Source of the DNA: Oxyruncus cristatus
Lineage: Eukaryota > Chordata > Aves > Passeriformes > Cotingidae
Assembly: GCA_013399855.1 (NCBI GenBank)
Contig: VXAY01001956.1
Coordinates: 499,068 to 563,067, forward strand
Length of the DNA: 64,000 nt
Direction: 5' to 3'
Below are positions 27,201-42,200 of the stretch, in pieces. Each line of letters opens with the position of its first letter. Position 1 is the first letter of the stretch. The notes beneath the pieces are model-generated. The model did no database searches. It saw only the letters and a program-made list of their open reading frames with translations, and had not been told where the DNA came from. A program made the position numbers and the translations under genes.

Positions 27201-30200
27201 AACTTCAGGTAGTATTCATATTCTTGCTTCCCATATGAAACCCTATATGGTAATGCAAAGAAAAGGATCATGAACTTTCTACAATTAGACATGGAAAAAT
27301 CCACCACCTTGCCATTGGTAGAAAACATTTATCATGATAATATTTTACTCTAAACAAACATGCCCTATAACAAATTTGTCCTGAGGTGTTTGGTGTCACC
27401 GACGAATTCACTTTTGCAACAACAAAACCTGTAAGCTATTAGTCATTAGTACTGCTCCACTGTTTTGTGAAAAAAAATGGGATTTAATCGGCATGCGTCT
27501 CTTTCTAGTGTGCACCACGTCAACTTTCTGCACATACAAAGTCAACCAATGCTTTAGCTCTTGTTTTTCAGTCCCACCTTGGGCAGAGAAGTTGGTTTCG
27601 AGGCACTGGGCTCATCGGGCCCAGCAGTTCATGCGTATGGTAATGAAGAAAGGCCTTATCCCGAGGACTTGAAACAGACTAAGCAAGCTTTGTTTCAAAA
27701 GCTTAGCTTGGAAGGAAAGTATAATGGAAGAAAAAGTGCATTTACAATTTTGCATCATGCATTCAAAACAACTTCAAAGGCAAAGTTGTTCTTGGTTATG
27801 TCCAATACTTACTACATATCAAGCATATAAAAAACATCACCATGGTTTAAAGTGTGTTTACATGTGTGCACACATTGCAATCTCACCCTCCAGGGAACTA
27901 CTATGTTTTCTTGAAAGTTTATAGCTCACAATTACCGGAGTCCAATGACTTACATTTTCCTAACTGATTTCCAGGAGGCCAGTTTTCTCTGCTGCGTCTT
28001 GACAAGCCACAGTGTTCCAGCTCCCTTGTTAGCCTGAAGACACATATATAAACAAGTATCTCCAAGGTTTCCCTAATTCCTCAGTGGAAGTGATGAGATA
28101 CTGAGAAATGGAATAATGAGAAATTTCACCAGCTGAATGATTCACAATCATTTGTGCCTTTCAGATGGCACAGCTGTTCCTTCTGACAGTAAATGGGAGG
28201 GCCAGGGCTCAAATCAGGCATTGTGAACGATCTTGTTACTCCTGGTAGTGCAGCAGTATCTATACAGAAAGAAGCCTCAAGTGATATTCAGGGTCAAGGA
28301 GAGAGGCAGGAACATGAACTTTGTTTTTATCTGGGCTGCCAGGAGGAGTGAAAGGGGTATAATGATCATATATACGTATTTCTTTGTATTTGAAAATAAA
28401 TATTTCTGCTGTCTATGAAAACCAGTTTATCAGATTGAGAACTTTCTCTATGAAAGGCTTCCCTTATAAGCCCACGTCTGTAGACTTCAGCCTGTACTTC
28501 CTTCCCTGGCTCAAATGATGGAAATTTGTCTTCTGTTTTGTTTCTTTTGCCTGAAAACTAGGCAGTACACGCAACCTCTTGATCAAAACTGAATGCTAAA
28601 ACAATTCTACCACTCCCCTTTGCATGAAATAGTCCTTACTCATAGAAATATTCCTTTTGAAGTTGCTTTGTAGATACCAGAGAAATATATAAGAGTCCAG
28701 AGGGCTAAGAGATACTGTACTTGCTGAGCAAAGGCCACATTCTGACGACAACAGATACGGTATTTCTGAATAGTCTTTTATGTGGGGTTTTATTTCAGGG
28801 TTCCGTAAGAGTTAATTTTTTTTTTTTTTTTTAGTTTATAAAGAGAACCTCAGGGATTCCAGAGGGATTTTGAGAAGGGCAATTATGAGTCCTAAAAACA
28901 CCAATGGAATGAAATACTGATTCTCTAAACAATACAGTTGAAGACAGAAGACACATTAACTGTCTGCATTTCCCTCCTAATATTCATAAGACAAGAACGC
29001 GCATATAATTTCCAGAGTTTTTAAATAGATTTAGATCACCAGAAAATTGCCCCATCCCACAGAGGATGCAAAAATCCAGTGATCCACTATTAAATGAAGC
29101 TGTTCCATATAAACTGCGAGCCAACTGACCCTGGAAATTTAGTACCCAAGTTGCGTGACTTGAAAATCTGTTCAAAGCAAGGCATGGCTGCAGGCCTTGA
29201 CTGTTGTACTTTAGTAGCCATAGTAACATGGTCTCTGGAGACCTAATGCTAGTGAATTTTCCTTTATTTCAAGGAAGAGTAATAAGAGAAATGTGGATTG
29301 GAACTTGTTCTCTCTCTTTTTTTTTGTCCTCCTCCTTATTTTTACTATGCCATGACCTTGACCAAAATATCTTTGAAGTCTTTTCTGGCTGATTTTCTGC
29401 TACGAGACCAGGAAAAAAAATCAGGATATATAAAGGATCTTGCCAAAGGAAGTCCTATCTTCCTCAAAATATTTGCCTTCATTCCCAAAGAGAACCTCTT
29501 GACTAATAATGTTTCAAAAACTTCTTAATGGAAGGAACTGATAACTTTCATCTCACAGCTACTGCGGGCACCAGAATAATGTCATACTTTCTTTGAACTG
29601 ACAGATTGATTGTTTTTTTGTTTCAGTAGCAGGTGCAGCTTTTCGTGAGTGTATAATTGGATGTACATGTTTTTTCAAAAGAACACAGGCCCCTGTCTGG
29701 TGCCAAGCTCTTTTTTTTTTTTTTTTTCATTTGGGAAAAAACTCCCACATGATTTCATTTTTTAAGTACAATGTAGAAAACTCATGTAAGTGTTTTTAAA
29801 AAGCCAAATACAAACAAACAAATGTTCACAATACATACTTAAGTCTGTCTCACATGTTTCAGCTATTATCCTGGATTAGAAATTCCATCTGTCATTGAAT
29901 CCATATGGTTTACCAAATGGCAGTTTAAAACCACGTATTTTTTGCAGATTTGAAGAGGGTTGTTATAAAAGTTTTAAGATCCATATATTTTTGTGTGTAT
30001 TTTTTTTCTATGTGTGCAAGTGACCCTCTGTGCATTTGTAAAAAAATGCAATATTCCTAAAAATTTTCAGATGCAAGTGGACTTTACTGATTAAAGCATG
30101 TCAGTGGTACACAATGCAAATGCCATTGACACTGAGTTGTGGAGTTTGGTTATTTCATCCTCTAAATACAAGAGCCCTGTTTAGGCTTTACATTATTTCT

Positions 30201-33200
30201 ACTGAAAGGATTAAAGTGAAATGAAGAGAGCTGCCTTTACTTCTCGGTGTTGTGCCCTCAGTGTTTTGGGCAAACACATGTTTACATTAGGGAGTGTGAA
30301 CCTCACATGGGATGATGGTGGTCCGCGTTCTCTTCCCCTTTTCCTCTCCCCAGGTTATCAATTACCCAGGCAGATGGCTGCTGTGATTCTGACACACTAC
30401 ACCACTGAAGCCCCCTGTTCACTGAGAATGAGAGAAAGCTATTGCTGAGAATTTTATTTCAGTAACTGAAAATGTTTAAAAATTATAAGTGGAGCTATAT
30501 ACTTTTTTGTCCTGTTTAATGTGACACCGGGTAATTTAGAACAAAAAAATTGAAATATTTGTGCTCATTCTCATGGACTGAAGTTGTCTCTCTTTTCCAC
30601 TCAGTCTAACAAATAGTAGGCTTCTGGCCAGCGAAATGGAAAAATCACAATGCAATGTTACTGTAAAGAACTTCAGTATGGAGTTGGTATTTAGTACCTG
30701 AGAGATTCATCCTACAGGCTGGAAGAGATATTTTCCTACTAATTTGCAATCACCATTACCTACTCAAGAGTTCCAGACCTGTGCTAGCAAACACCCTCCT
30801 CCTTATCCCCACCTGCGGCAAGTAGATAAGAAAAATATAGATTCCAGCCCACTCTGACTCTATTCGGAGTCTTCTATGCTATAGATGTGTGTTTTCACAG
30901 ACATTGGGATAATACTGAGAGAACAGGAGAATTTGCAGCCATGGGTGAGACTCACTGGTTATGAAATTTTTACTTTATGACCAGCTTGTCTTTTTTTAAT
31001 GGGGCTGAAGCAGCAGGTTTCCCAACTTAAATGAGGTTAAACACTTGGAATTTGTGTTAAACCTCAATAGACTCATGTGGCTCCATAAAAGTTGTTTTTG
31101 TACCAAAGTGGATATTGCTTTTCCTACTTGCGGGGCAGAGCATCAGATGTCTGAACTTGGGGCCATGAAAACCAGGCGATGCTTAATTAAGAGATTTAAA
31201 CTCAGGAGAGGATACCAGAATTTTAAGAACAAACCAAAAGAGGGGAAGTTTGTAACTCTCTTCATTTACATACATCCCTCAAATACATACTTGTGTCTGG
31301 CTTAACCTCAACACGTGGCTCCTTGAACTTTTCCTCCTTTCCATCTTCTTTCCTCTTGATCCTCCCACCCCTTCCTTAGTACCTCCTCCAACCTCACAGA
31401 TCTAATTGCCAGTGCACTGATCTGAATCTTTAGAAATCCACATGATCTCATTTCCCTTTCCAGTTTTTACAAACTGCTGCACCTAGTCCAGCCTGACTCT
31501 GCCTCTGTGAAAGAAAAACTTGTGAAAAGAAAAACCTTCCGGTCTTCCGCTGTAGGGGAGCAAGTCTTACGTTTTAAAGGTAGATACTGATGTCTTAAGG
31601 TAGTTGTCTAGGCCTAAACCAATATGTCGAAGAAGATTAATTTTTGAATAGGGGAATTTATTTCTTGATTCATACAAGCAGTCTTTGACAAAGGCAGATG
31701 TTCCAGGGCTATTTCCTACAGGGGCTGAAACTTGTGAGATTCTTTGATCATATTCAGATCTTGTGGCCATTGTTTAAGCCTTTCCAGACAGGGCTTGGTG
31801 CATTAGTTCGCATAGCTTAAGAACTTCTTTTTAACGAAGAACATTTCTTTCATTTCTTTAATGTTCTTAATTTCTACCTGCCCCTGCTTCATAGGCAGGA
31901 TTGGAGGTCTTCTGGAATATGCACAGTAACAACCACAGATATAAAGGAGGTCCCTTGAATGCCCTATGGTTATCTTGATGGAAATTTTTAGTCTACCCAA
32001 ATTAAAAGGCCTGCCAGATGTTCAAAATGTAATAAAATTTCTAATATCACATTTCTGATGGTTTCATTGCTGTGAAGATGAGTCCAAAGAGGCAAGGTGC
32101 CAGAAATGGTTTCTTGTCTCCATTTCACATTGAAAATGTATATGACAGATACCATCTATGGAGGTTCCTCTCAGTGCAGCGAAAGGCACAGATATGAAGA
32201 TGCAGAAATCTTGACGCATCGTCTTCTGGTTGGTGAGGTGCTGGGACAAATTTGGGCCTTATTTAGAGCAGAAAATAGCACCAGTTGAGCAACTGCTTGT
32301 GCTTCAGGAGTTGACAAGGATAACTAGTATTCAACACAAGCCCAGCTAGGCAGAGATAACGCTTATTCTGGAACAGATCTGTATCTGTGGAGCTGACCTG
32401 GAACAAAGCAAGATTTGCCCTTGACTATTCTTAGCAATGACTTATGGTTAGCATTGACGCAAAGTAATCACTTGCTGCTGCAGCTCTTTCCAAATGTAGG
32501 TGAGCCATTGCAGGCTCTCCACTACATTTCTCCAGTTGTTATTTCACAGGTTCTTTAAGGCACAGAGCCTCTGGCCAAGTGTGGTCCCATGGGGCCACAT
32601 TTCCAAAGGTGCTCCACATTTACGGTTTGGGCCAAACCTTCTGAGGAGGTCAGTCTATTGTGCACTGAACTCTTGAAAATCTGCCCACCATTGTCACAGT
32701 GGGAACAGCCTTCAAGCAGTCTTGGAAATCTGGTCCTTATTTAGGAACCGAAAAGCGAACCAAACTCACAAAAATATGTCAGTGTATCTGGTTACTGAAC
32801 AATTGAAAATCTGTCCTCCTTGTGCTTCAGGATTAACTCAGGATTAATAGGCACATCAGTAAATTGAGAGTAAGGTGAAGCAGGGATAATAATAATAATT
32901 TAGCAGTATTTCGGCAACAGCTATTTGAACTGTAATGTCCAAAGACCCAAAAAACATCACATAAGAGGATCTAAACTACCTTGGAATGCAACCTGTTGGA
33001 GCAAAGACATGTTACTAAACCTTTATCAAGGGAAGAGAGGCAAAATTCTCAGTTTGCATGAAGCACAATCCTAATGTTATATTATCTATTTCATTTATAC
33101 CTTACTTTTATTTTTGGATTTCTCTGATTGCTTTCCTTGCATCACCAAGTCTATAAGAATTAATTTAATTCTTTTCTAGATTAAATATTGTTCTAGAAAA

Positions 33201-36200
33201 GAAGTATTTATGGCTTACTTTTTGTATTCATTGCATTTATGCAATTATGTTATGTACTTTTTTTTTTAAACAGAGCTTAAGAAAATAGTAATACTTTAAA
33301 ATACAGATCCAATTTTGAAGTCATAGCTGTAACAGCACACGTATTTAATTTTTATGTTAGAGATTATTATATTACCTATATATATACATATATGCCTATA
33401 TATTCAAAGAAATTACTGTGGAATAAGAAGGTTTAAATTAAAAGGAAAAACAAAGTAGTTGACTAGATATTAAACTTTTAATTTGATGAATCATGGCAAA
33501 ATATAATTATGCAGATAATTAAGCAGACAATAAACTAGTAATGCAATATGGTAGTTATACTGTAATTAACTACCTTAACTTTTTTTTAAAAAGGAATAAA
33601 AACCATGTTCCATGATGTTATTAATTTTTCATGGTAGGAAAAGAAGGTCTTTATGGTGTCCAACTTTTTGCACAGTGATTTTTTCATATCTAGAATATTC
33701 TTAAAATTATTACATTTATACCAATTTTATTCTTCATTTTCTGATTATCTTTTTAATTATTTTGTTTTCCTTTTTCAGTCGCTGAATGGTTTTGCACTGG
33801 TGGTGAGTGCAGACGGAATGATATTTTATGCGTCGTCTACAATTGTGGACTATCTAGGTTTTCATCAGGTAAATATACTGACAAATTTTAGAATACTTAG
33901 TCAGTGTCATTGTATTGGCTTTCTTGTTGCCCCCTCTGCTAACTGGCTTTCTAAAATGCAGCACTGTACATTACTACCTTATCTACCTTATCCACCTTAT
34001 CCTTCTACTGTTGATTAGACATACAGTATTACTGAAACTAAGTAATTTCACCATGCCATTTCTATCTTTTTTTGGGTTTTTTTTTTGTGATCAGACAGGT
34101 GAAGATTTATTTCTTGTAATGCTGTTCCTTTTGTAAAGCTTTTGTTAATAGAAACATGATCCATTATAAAAGGAAGATTTAGCTGAGTTTCCTTTTAATT
34201 TCAGTATAAGATGCTGTTTTTCTAGGCTGGTTGTCTGTGAGTAATATATGTATTGTAAAGTCACAGAATAACAGAACCATGTAGTTGGAGACGACCTCTA
34301 GAGGTCATCTAATCCAACTTCCTGCTGAAAGCACATCCAGCTAGAGCAGGTTGATCCGGGACTCGTCTAGTCGAGCTTTGAGTTTCTGTGACCCCTCTGG
34401 AAGATGTGTTCCAGTGTTTACCCATGCTAACTGTAATTTTTTTTCACTTATTATGAAGTCCCAGTGTCCCATGTTGCAACTTGTGTCTGTTGCTTCTTGT
34501 CCTCCCACTTTGCTCCTATAATAAGAGTCAGGCTTGGTCTTCTCCTCATGTGCTCATTTGGTTGATCTAGACAGCAGTGAGTTCTTCCCAAGGTTTTCCC
34601 TTCTGAAGGCTGAACAAACCCTGTTCTTCTCTCCTGATACGTCATTAGTTCCAGGCCTCTTAAGTGTCTTGGTAGCACTCTCCTGGGCTCATTTTAATAT
34701 ACCAATATCTTTCTTTTCCTGGGGTACCCAAAATTAAGAGAGAATTTTGCCTTTGTTGAACTTCCTGAGGTTCCTGTCAGCCCATTTTTACAGTTCATCA
34801 AGGAGCTGTTCTGCTCTCCCCAGCCGGAACCTTCTGCAAACCTGCTGAGAGTGCACTCTATCCCATGATTCCTTAGTCAAGAAATAAAACAGGGTTTGTC
34901 CCAGCGTTAGTCCCTGAGGGATGCCACTAGTCATCAGTTGCCAACTGGATGTTTTTATGACTCTCATTTGCATAGGTACAAAAGAGTTAAGAACAGAGAG
35001 AATCACCTTGGGATGTGAAGGGAAAAAGCAGATGTTGAAAAATAGGGGCCTCTGAAATAACTTTACTCACTCAATCTGCTCTGAAAGTATCCTACACAGC
35101 CTTTATTTTAAGGAAAGTCTCTATCTAAAGATAAGCATCTGCCCTCCTACTCTTACTAATTAAACATTCCTTGTTGTAATTGTTTCAGACTGATGTAATG
35201 CACCAAAACATATATGATTACATTCACGTGGATGATCGCCAGGATTTCTGTAGACAACTGCACTGGGCCATGAATCCTCCCCAGATGTTGTCTGGACATC
35301 AACTACAGACAGAAACAGGTGGGATTGTCTATGTTGGTTGGAAACACAGGCACCACTGTACAGAGATAGAAGTGCGCTCCACCTATGCCCATGTCTGTGC
35401 CATGTCAAGTCAGATTCTTCACTGGAAAGCTACATAGGGGCATTTATTTATGTCATTGTCTCATAGATGACATTTCTTCCTGATCCTTTGCCTTTATAAG
35501 GTAATGTGTGCCATTGAGGCCACAAAATTGTTTTCTTTACGTTTCTCTGACTAATGTACCTACAAATATTCTTTGCACGCAGAATGAACAGCATTAGTCT
35601 TCATCCTACCAATCTGTTGTTGACACTGATAAGGACATGAGTATTTCTCTCATGAATGCAAAAAAAATCCCATGCAAAATGTTTATGTACAGAACCACAG
35701 CGGCAGCATCACTTTCTGCCGTTTGTTTTCCCATGCAAAGTTATGTAGACAGGAGCATTCTGAAGAACAAGTAAATTTAGCAATACACTTTTTCTTCTTA
35801 GGCTGTATTTCTCTGGGATGCCTCTTGGATACCCGTGCTCAAAGTTTGTTCTACATGAGACATTAAGCTGAAATCACAGCTACAGAACTTTGAAGTTGTT
35901 GACTTTATAAAGAATTATTGATACCACCAAAATGTATGCATTTCACCAGAAAGTGAGGAAGTAATTGAGGAAATAATTTGGGAAACACAGTCACCAGATA
36001 TGTGAGGAGAAACTTGCAAGAAGTCCTTCAGCAACCTTTATGAAGTCCTCAGAAACACAGTCATGAAAATTGCATTTCTTGTCAAACAGTTTCTATGTTT
36101 TACAAGAGACTTACAGATGTCTGAGGAACTTTGCAAGATTTTGTAGGAAGTACGCAGAAAACAAGTTAAACAACACACACTAATATTTCAAACTATAAAA

Positions 36201-39200
36201 TTTACAAATATTTGCAATTTTTGTCCTAATCTGTATCATGGAGAATTTAAATTCTTGAGTTCATATTCTATTATAAATGTGTCTTTTGAGAAGTATTTCA
36301 AAAGCTGTGCTTTTATAGTTCAAAACTGGAAAACGCTTCATTAAAAATCAAGGAGGCAACAGCTGAACTTTAGCTATAAGCCACTGTCTATCTTTTTGTT
36401 TTGTTTTTTCTTGCATTAGCATTTTTCCTTATTTTGTTCCTTTTTCTAATGCATTTTCTGTGATCTCTGATCTCAAAACCAGCAACATCTGCTACCCCAG
36501 TTTGCATCATTAAAAACTACAAAAATTCAGGAAATAAAGTTGAAGTTTCTGGAGAAACTCACCTGAATCCCATTGTAGACCTTCTATATTGTTTTTGGTA
36601 GGACTTCTGCAGATGTATCTATACATGATGCAATTTTATATTCACCCATCCATAAAGCAATTCTTAGGAATTTCTCTAACAGCCTCTTCAACTGACTACA
36701 GAACATTTTCATTATTTCTTAGTGTGATCTGATATATGTTGCCTTCACTGTTGGTCCTAGGAGAAGAATATTTTCTCAGTAAATTGTTTAAAGCACAAGA
36801 GAACGACAGCATGACAACAGATTATTCTTCCTTCTTAACTCGCTGTTTCATCTGTCGAGTTCGCTGTTTGTTGGACAGTACTTCCGGATTCCTTGTAAGT
36901 ATAATTTCACTTAGACGACTGTAGTCATGGCATACAAGGTTTTAATGACTTTATGTGAAAAATTCTTCAACATAAATATTAAACATAAATATTGTAGAGA
37001 GCCGTGGACAGGATACATTTTTCTTTTGCTATGTACTAACAAGAAACACCTAAAGATAATTATCAACATGTGTAAAGAAGATAGGAGAAAAAAAGGTTGT
37101 AGTATTTGAAATTGAAAAAATCTAGAAACTTTTATGTTGTAAGTTCTTTCGGAGAGTATCTGTCCTCAGTTTTTGCTGGGCATAGCACAAGGGTAGCAAG
37201 CCTGAATTTCAACAATTAACATTACAGCCCAAAGTATTTGCTTTAAGGAACAGGAATAATAATGATCCGTTTTCCCCTTTCTCAAAGAGTCCTTTAACAA
37301 TAAACCCCAGAATTAGAAGGTCTCTCTTATGCTCCTTTCTAGAAATCCTTCTCCGTTTGCTTGGTAAAAACCAATGCTGTTTCTACTTAAGGGAAACTAC
37401 AGCGTGAGCAAAGAAAATGAGGGGATCAGCATGAGACAGGGAAGTACAACTTCTCTCCCAGATGCTCATTTGCTGGGAGACTGTGGGTCTTAACAGCCGT
37501 ACCAGTTAGTCATTTCTACCTCCCTGTCTTAATCTTGTAGCTCTGGAAAACGCCTAAGTCAAAAGGGCAGATTTTGCTCTGGTCATTTTTTGGTAGGTAA
37601 TTTTTTCACTGAAGGGCAGCTGCTTGCTGTTAGCTTGATCTCTGCCTACTGACTATAAAGATATTTGAGGTAGGGATGGATGGCTCCTTTCAAGCTATGT
37701 ACTTTGTATTTGGCTATCTTGAGCCTGCCTTTTCCCTTGGCATTTGCCTGCACAGTCCTTGGGTTGTGCCAGTCCACGTAGTTCCCAGAGAAAGTACAGG
37801 GCAAGAGCAAAGAAACTAAGAAATCATCTCACTGGAGAGAACAGAGTATGGAAAAATAATGGTTGCAGCCTTAGTGAAGTACAGAAGAAACAGCTGTTCG
37901 CAGCATCACTGTACACTGCACATCTTGGCGAACAGAATGTAACACAGAACTTCTACTTTGAGTGAACAGGAGAGAGAAGAAAAGTCAACCAGCTTCAAAT
38001 GTCTCATTTTACTGTTGACAGAATCTCCACCCACCACGCATCTGAAGTGGAATGGTTTAAACTACAAGAAGATAATGTAATTCTTAGTTTTAATCCCTGA
38101 TTCAAAACTGGTTTTGGTGTTAAATAACATGGTCCATAGGTTGTATTAGCATTTTAAGTGTTTATACTCTAAATGCTTAACACACGTATATATATTTTTT
38201 TTATACCAGACAATGCAGTTTCAAGGCAAACTAAAGTTTCTCTTTGGACAAAGGAAGAAGTCCTCATCAGGAACAGTATTGCCACCTCAGCTGTCCTTAT
38301 TCTGCATAGTGGTACCACTTCTGCTCCCATCTGTGACAGAGATGAAGATGAAAAGCCTACTTGTGAAAGCCAAACACAAAGCTGATGATGCAACAGCAGT
38401 GAACACAAAGTATTTACTAATTAATCATTTGGCATTTATGGGCTTCATGTTTATTAAGCACGTAAAAAGCACAAATTATGTTAAACAACTCTCAAACTCT
38501 TTCTTAGAAAAGTGAATAATTTATCTGGATTTAACTATTTAATATAAAATAAACATAGTACAGTTACTGTAATATAATACAATATAATATAAAATTATAT
38601 AATGCAAGAACATACAATATATTGTAGTTTACATATAATACATGTTAAGTATTTTATTACTATATATAAAGTTTCATATTAAAAAGTGAAACATTAGGAT
38701 ATCTTTCTAACCTTCAGAAGTTACCAACACAGCAAAGTCCTTCTACTAACTGTAAAAATGAAAAAGAAAAAGTATTTTTACTGTGAGTTTTCAAATTTCC
38801 TATCTTCTGGTAACACAATTATTTGGACCTGAGTATTTTGTTACAAACAAAGAAAAAGGAAAACTTCAGAAAGCTGAATGTGTGTGTGTAGGGGTGTTCA
38901 CATAGAGTGTAATGAGTTGTACATTGTGTTTACATTTATCTTTCAGTAGAAGTTTTATGAACACGTAAGTTTACAGTTGCACTAAATGGCTTGGGGGTGA
39001 TAATTTGGTAGCCATCACAAAAGATTGGGACAGATTGTGTTCAGAATCATTTCCTTCCTAACATTCAGTTTTGTTACTCTTCTATGATTGAATTTTACTT
39101 GATGTTTGGAGCTAGGATTAGGTTTTCCCTTATTTGGTTAAATATAACCTTACTGTAATGAGGTCGATTGCTGTGAAGCAAAATGCTTGTCAGTATGACC

Positions 39201-42200
39201 GACAGTATCATAATTTGGCTTTTATTTAGATTACATTTGTGGATGTGTGGATTCACTATCCAGACGTATAATGTGATTCTAGAACATACATGCTTTTGAC
39301 AAGAACTAAATTGCTGGAAGACTGGTGTAATGGAATATGCAGGCTTTTGGAGTAGAGCTGGAAACTCATTTCCACTTGCTAGTTTTTTCAGAGGCCCAGG
39401 TGAAATTATGATGATCAGAATTCACCTCCTAGAAGAGAGATGCTTTACTTAAGTTTTGCTGTCTGACTGAACAGTGGCCAAAGACTTGACCAGAATGAAG
39501 CAGTCATTTATCTTCAGTGTTTCGTTTGGTTCAGGCCTGAAGCATGGTAGCCAATGATGTGGGCAAATTTATGTGTTTTTTTTTTTTCTGATGATCTTAA
39601 CAAAGGGAAACATTTGTAAAGCAAATGTTAAAGCAGTGTTACAGACATTGCACGCTTTTCAAACCCTATAAGCATTTTCAGCTAAAGACTGGAAGAAATC
39701 CATTCAAATCATTACGGTGTTTATTGCAAATTGAAGTCTTACTCTTAAATGCATCACTGGTCACAGTGATGTATGTACCTCAAATGTACTTTCAATAGGC
39801 AGAGGAGAATATACACAGCATTTGTCTCAATTCAAGCTGAAATTTATTGTTCCAGACATAGTAAGTCATGAGTAGAATATTCCTAAACATAGCTATTCCT
39901 CTTAATTGAATACAGAAATACGGTCACACACTAGTTTGAGTAACTCAATGATGCAGGAAACAGATAATTATTTAGTGTTAGTTACTACATACTTAAACCA
40001 TAAGTCTTTGCTAATGGTCAACAGCTTGATATCTTTTAGAGTCTGTGATTCTACTGTGTTGTCATTCACTGAGAAGAAATTTTCCACATTTTCTGTCCTC
40101 TACAGCTCCAGTTTGAAAGGCAGTTCAGGGATGTGTGAAGCAACAGAATTATATGGAAGAAACAGTCACCATGAAGGTGCTGCTTTCACTAATGCGTTAC
40201 AGATTGCTGAAAACCAAATCAAAGGTGTGTCTGCTACGTAATTCTGGATTACATATAGTTTATGGAGAAAGAGCCTTGTCTTATTTCCTCTGGCTAGAAT
40301 TTTCAGGTTTTGGTCCCAATGCTCCCTTTTTTCTTCTCTCTAACACCTCCTCTTTAAAAAAAAAAATGCAAAAAATTTGTCCACCTCAAAAGATAATGCT
40401 GAATCAGCCTGTGATTTCAGAGTCGGCAGAAAGTTTACAGAGAAATAAGAATCATAGTAAAAAAGAATACTCAACATATGTTTTCCCGATAGTGGCAGCA
40501 CTGAATTTAATAAGATTATGTGAAAACTATAATAATTAATAACAGTAATTATTATATATTAATAACAGTAATTATTAATATATTAATAACAGTAATTTCC
40601 CTCTGAGGAAAACTAGATGATATGTCACAAATGCTAGTTTTCCCCAAAGATTAGAAAACAGAGGAAAATTAGAATGCAGTGTCTTTAAAACTCATGATTT
40701 GCTTGCAGCTTTGACTCATGCTTTTCCACTGCCTGGCTGTGGAAAAATTATGAGTTTATGCTGTATTTCAGATTTTACAACAGATAAAATTTTGATGGTA
40801 AGTCTACCTCACTGGGCAACTTCTTGAGCAGAATTGTACTCAGCCTTCTCTCATATCTGCTAGAAATCTTCAGTGTCTTTAAAACTATTCCTCTCTTATA
40901 GCCTCATTTTGCATGAATTTTTGTGTTGGTATAATACTACAACTACTGAGAGGGAAAAATTATAAGGAATGAGTAATATTGAAAAATCCTTAGTTACAGT
41001 TTAGGCTTTTCACATTTTAGTTTTAAAATGTAATTTGCTTTATTTTGTAACTCTCCTATGCTGATGATTCCAGGGCAGCTAACAAACCTGTGAATGTTCA
41101 CCTGTAGTTTAGGTATGAAAAAATACTAAGTACTGCTTGTATTAAAATAGATTTTCTTTTAAATTGTATAGCAAAGAATAATGGAGAAAATGGCATTTCT
41201 CTGGTCAAAGTACAAACAAATGAAGATCACTGGGTCTGGGTTCAAGCTAACACTCAACTTCTGTATCGAAGTGGTTGTTCAGAATATGTCCTTGCCCAAC
41301 AGCAGATGTTAAAGTAAGTATATTTTGCAGTACTGAAAAATAAAATTCAGAAAAATGAATGTATTCTTTATGTATGACATTTTTAAAAGGACTGTAGTGA
41401 CCTAAGAGAAGAGTTGAATGAGAAGAATTTAGTTTACTTATGATAAGGAAATCCATTTCTGTCTTGGAATATATGAAATGGCTGTTATAATACTAAACAA
41501 TATGTATTTTCTGTCTTCAGGGTTTTTCTATTCTGAAGTTGAGTGTACATTACATACTAAGAAACAAAATGCTTCATTATTAATATGTTTTAACTTTCTT
41601 GCACTAAAATGCATTTTGTGGTTTTGTTTTGCAGCTGAAAATCCAGAGCCCTAGTTTTTATATATATCAACATTTGATTATGTTAAGCTTTTTTTTTTTT
41701 TTTTTCTTCATAGATGAGAGTTGAGCTCATGTTTTTGGTTGTGTATATACAACACAATCTAAAGAAGTGTATTCATATTCACTGTATGTTTGTACATAGA
41801 TATATCTAGTTGCCTGTAGGCTCAGTCGTGGACTGTAAACTAATCTCACAGATTTACTTTCAAAGAGGACCTCTCAGATGAGTTTTACCCTTTCCTCCCA
41901 AACAGGCTTTTCATGCTTCCCCCCTGAGATTGTCCATTCCAGTTCCTGTGGGCTTTGTTGAGGTATCTCTTCCAGCTGGTCTGAGGGAGAAGATAACAAA
42001 GTAGACTGAATGAGGGAGTGAGAATCGTACATAGCCACCATCTGGCCCAGTGTTTAAAATGTGGCTATTCACAGATTTTTTTTTCCTTTAGAATGCATTG
42101 TAGATGGAAAAAATAAATAAAAAATAGAGTAGATACTGCTTGCAGGCAGTGTTTCTCCCAGGATCCACATGAATAGCAGAGGAGCTCCCACCTGAGGATA

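Larger units (their letters stand above)
18290..33778. other. AHRR: AHRR intron, about 15.5 kb
   Basis: The intron lies between two phase-0 boundaries (donor GTGAGT at 18290, acceptor TTTTTCAG at 33778). Inside are a CR1 internal fragment near 21.9 kb, a possible decayed coding remnant near 26.7 kb, an XRE-like site at 29151, a T18 run at 23777-23794 and other poly-T tracts near 28.82 and 29.71 kb. Sequence from about 33.2 to 33.6 kb is very AT-rich with a TATATA run near 33.38 kb. No further exon was seen. Confidence 0.8.
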
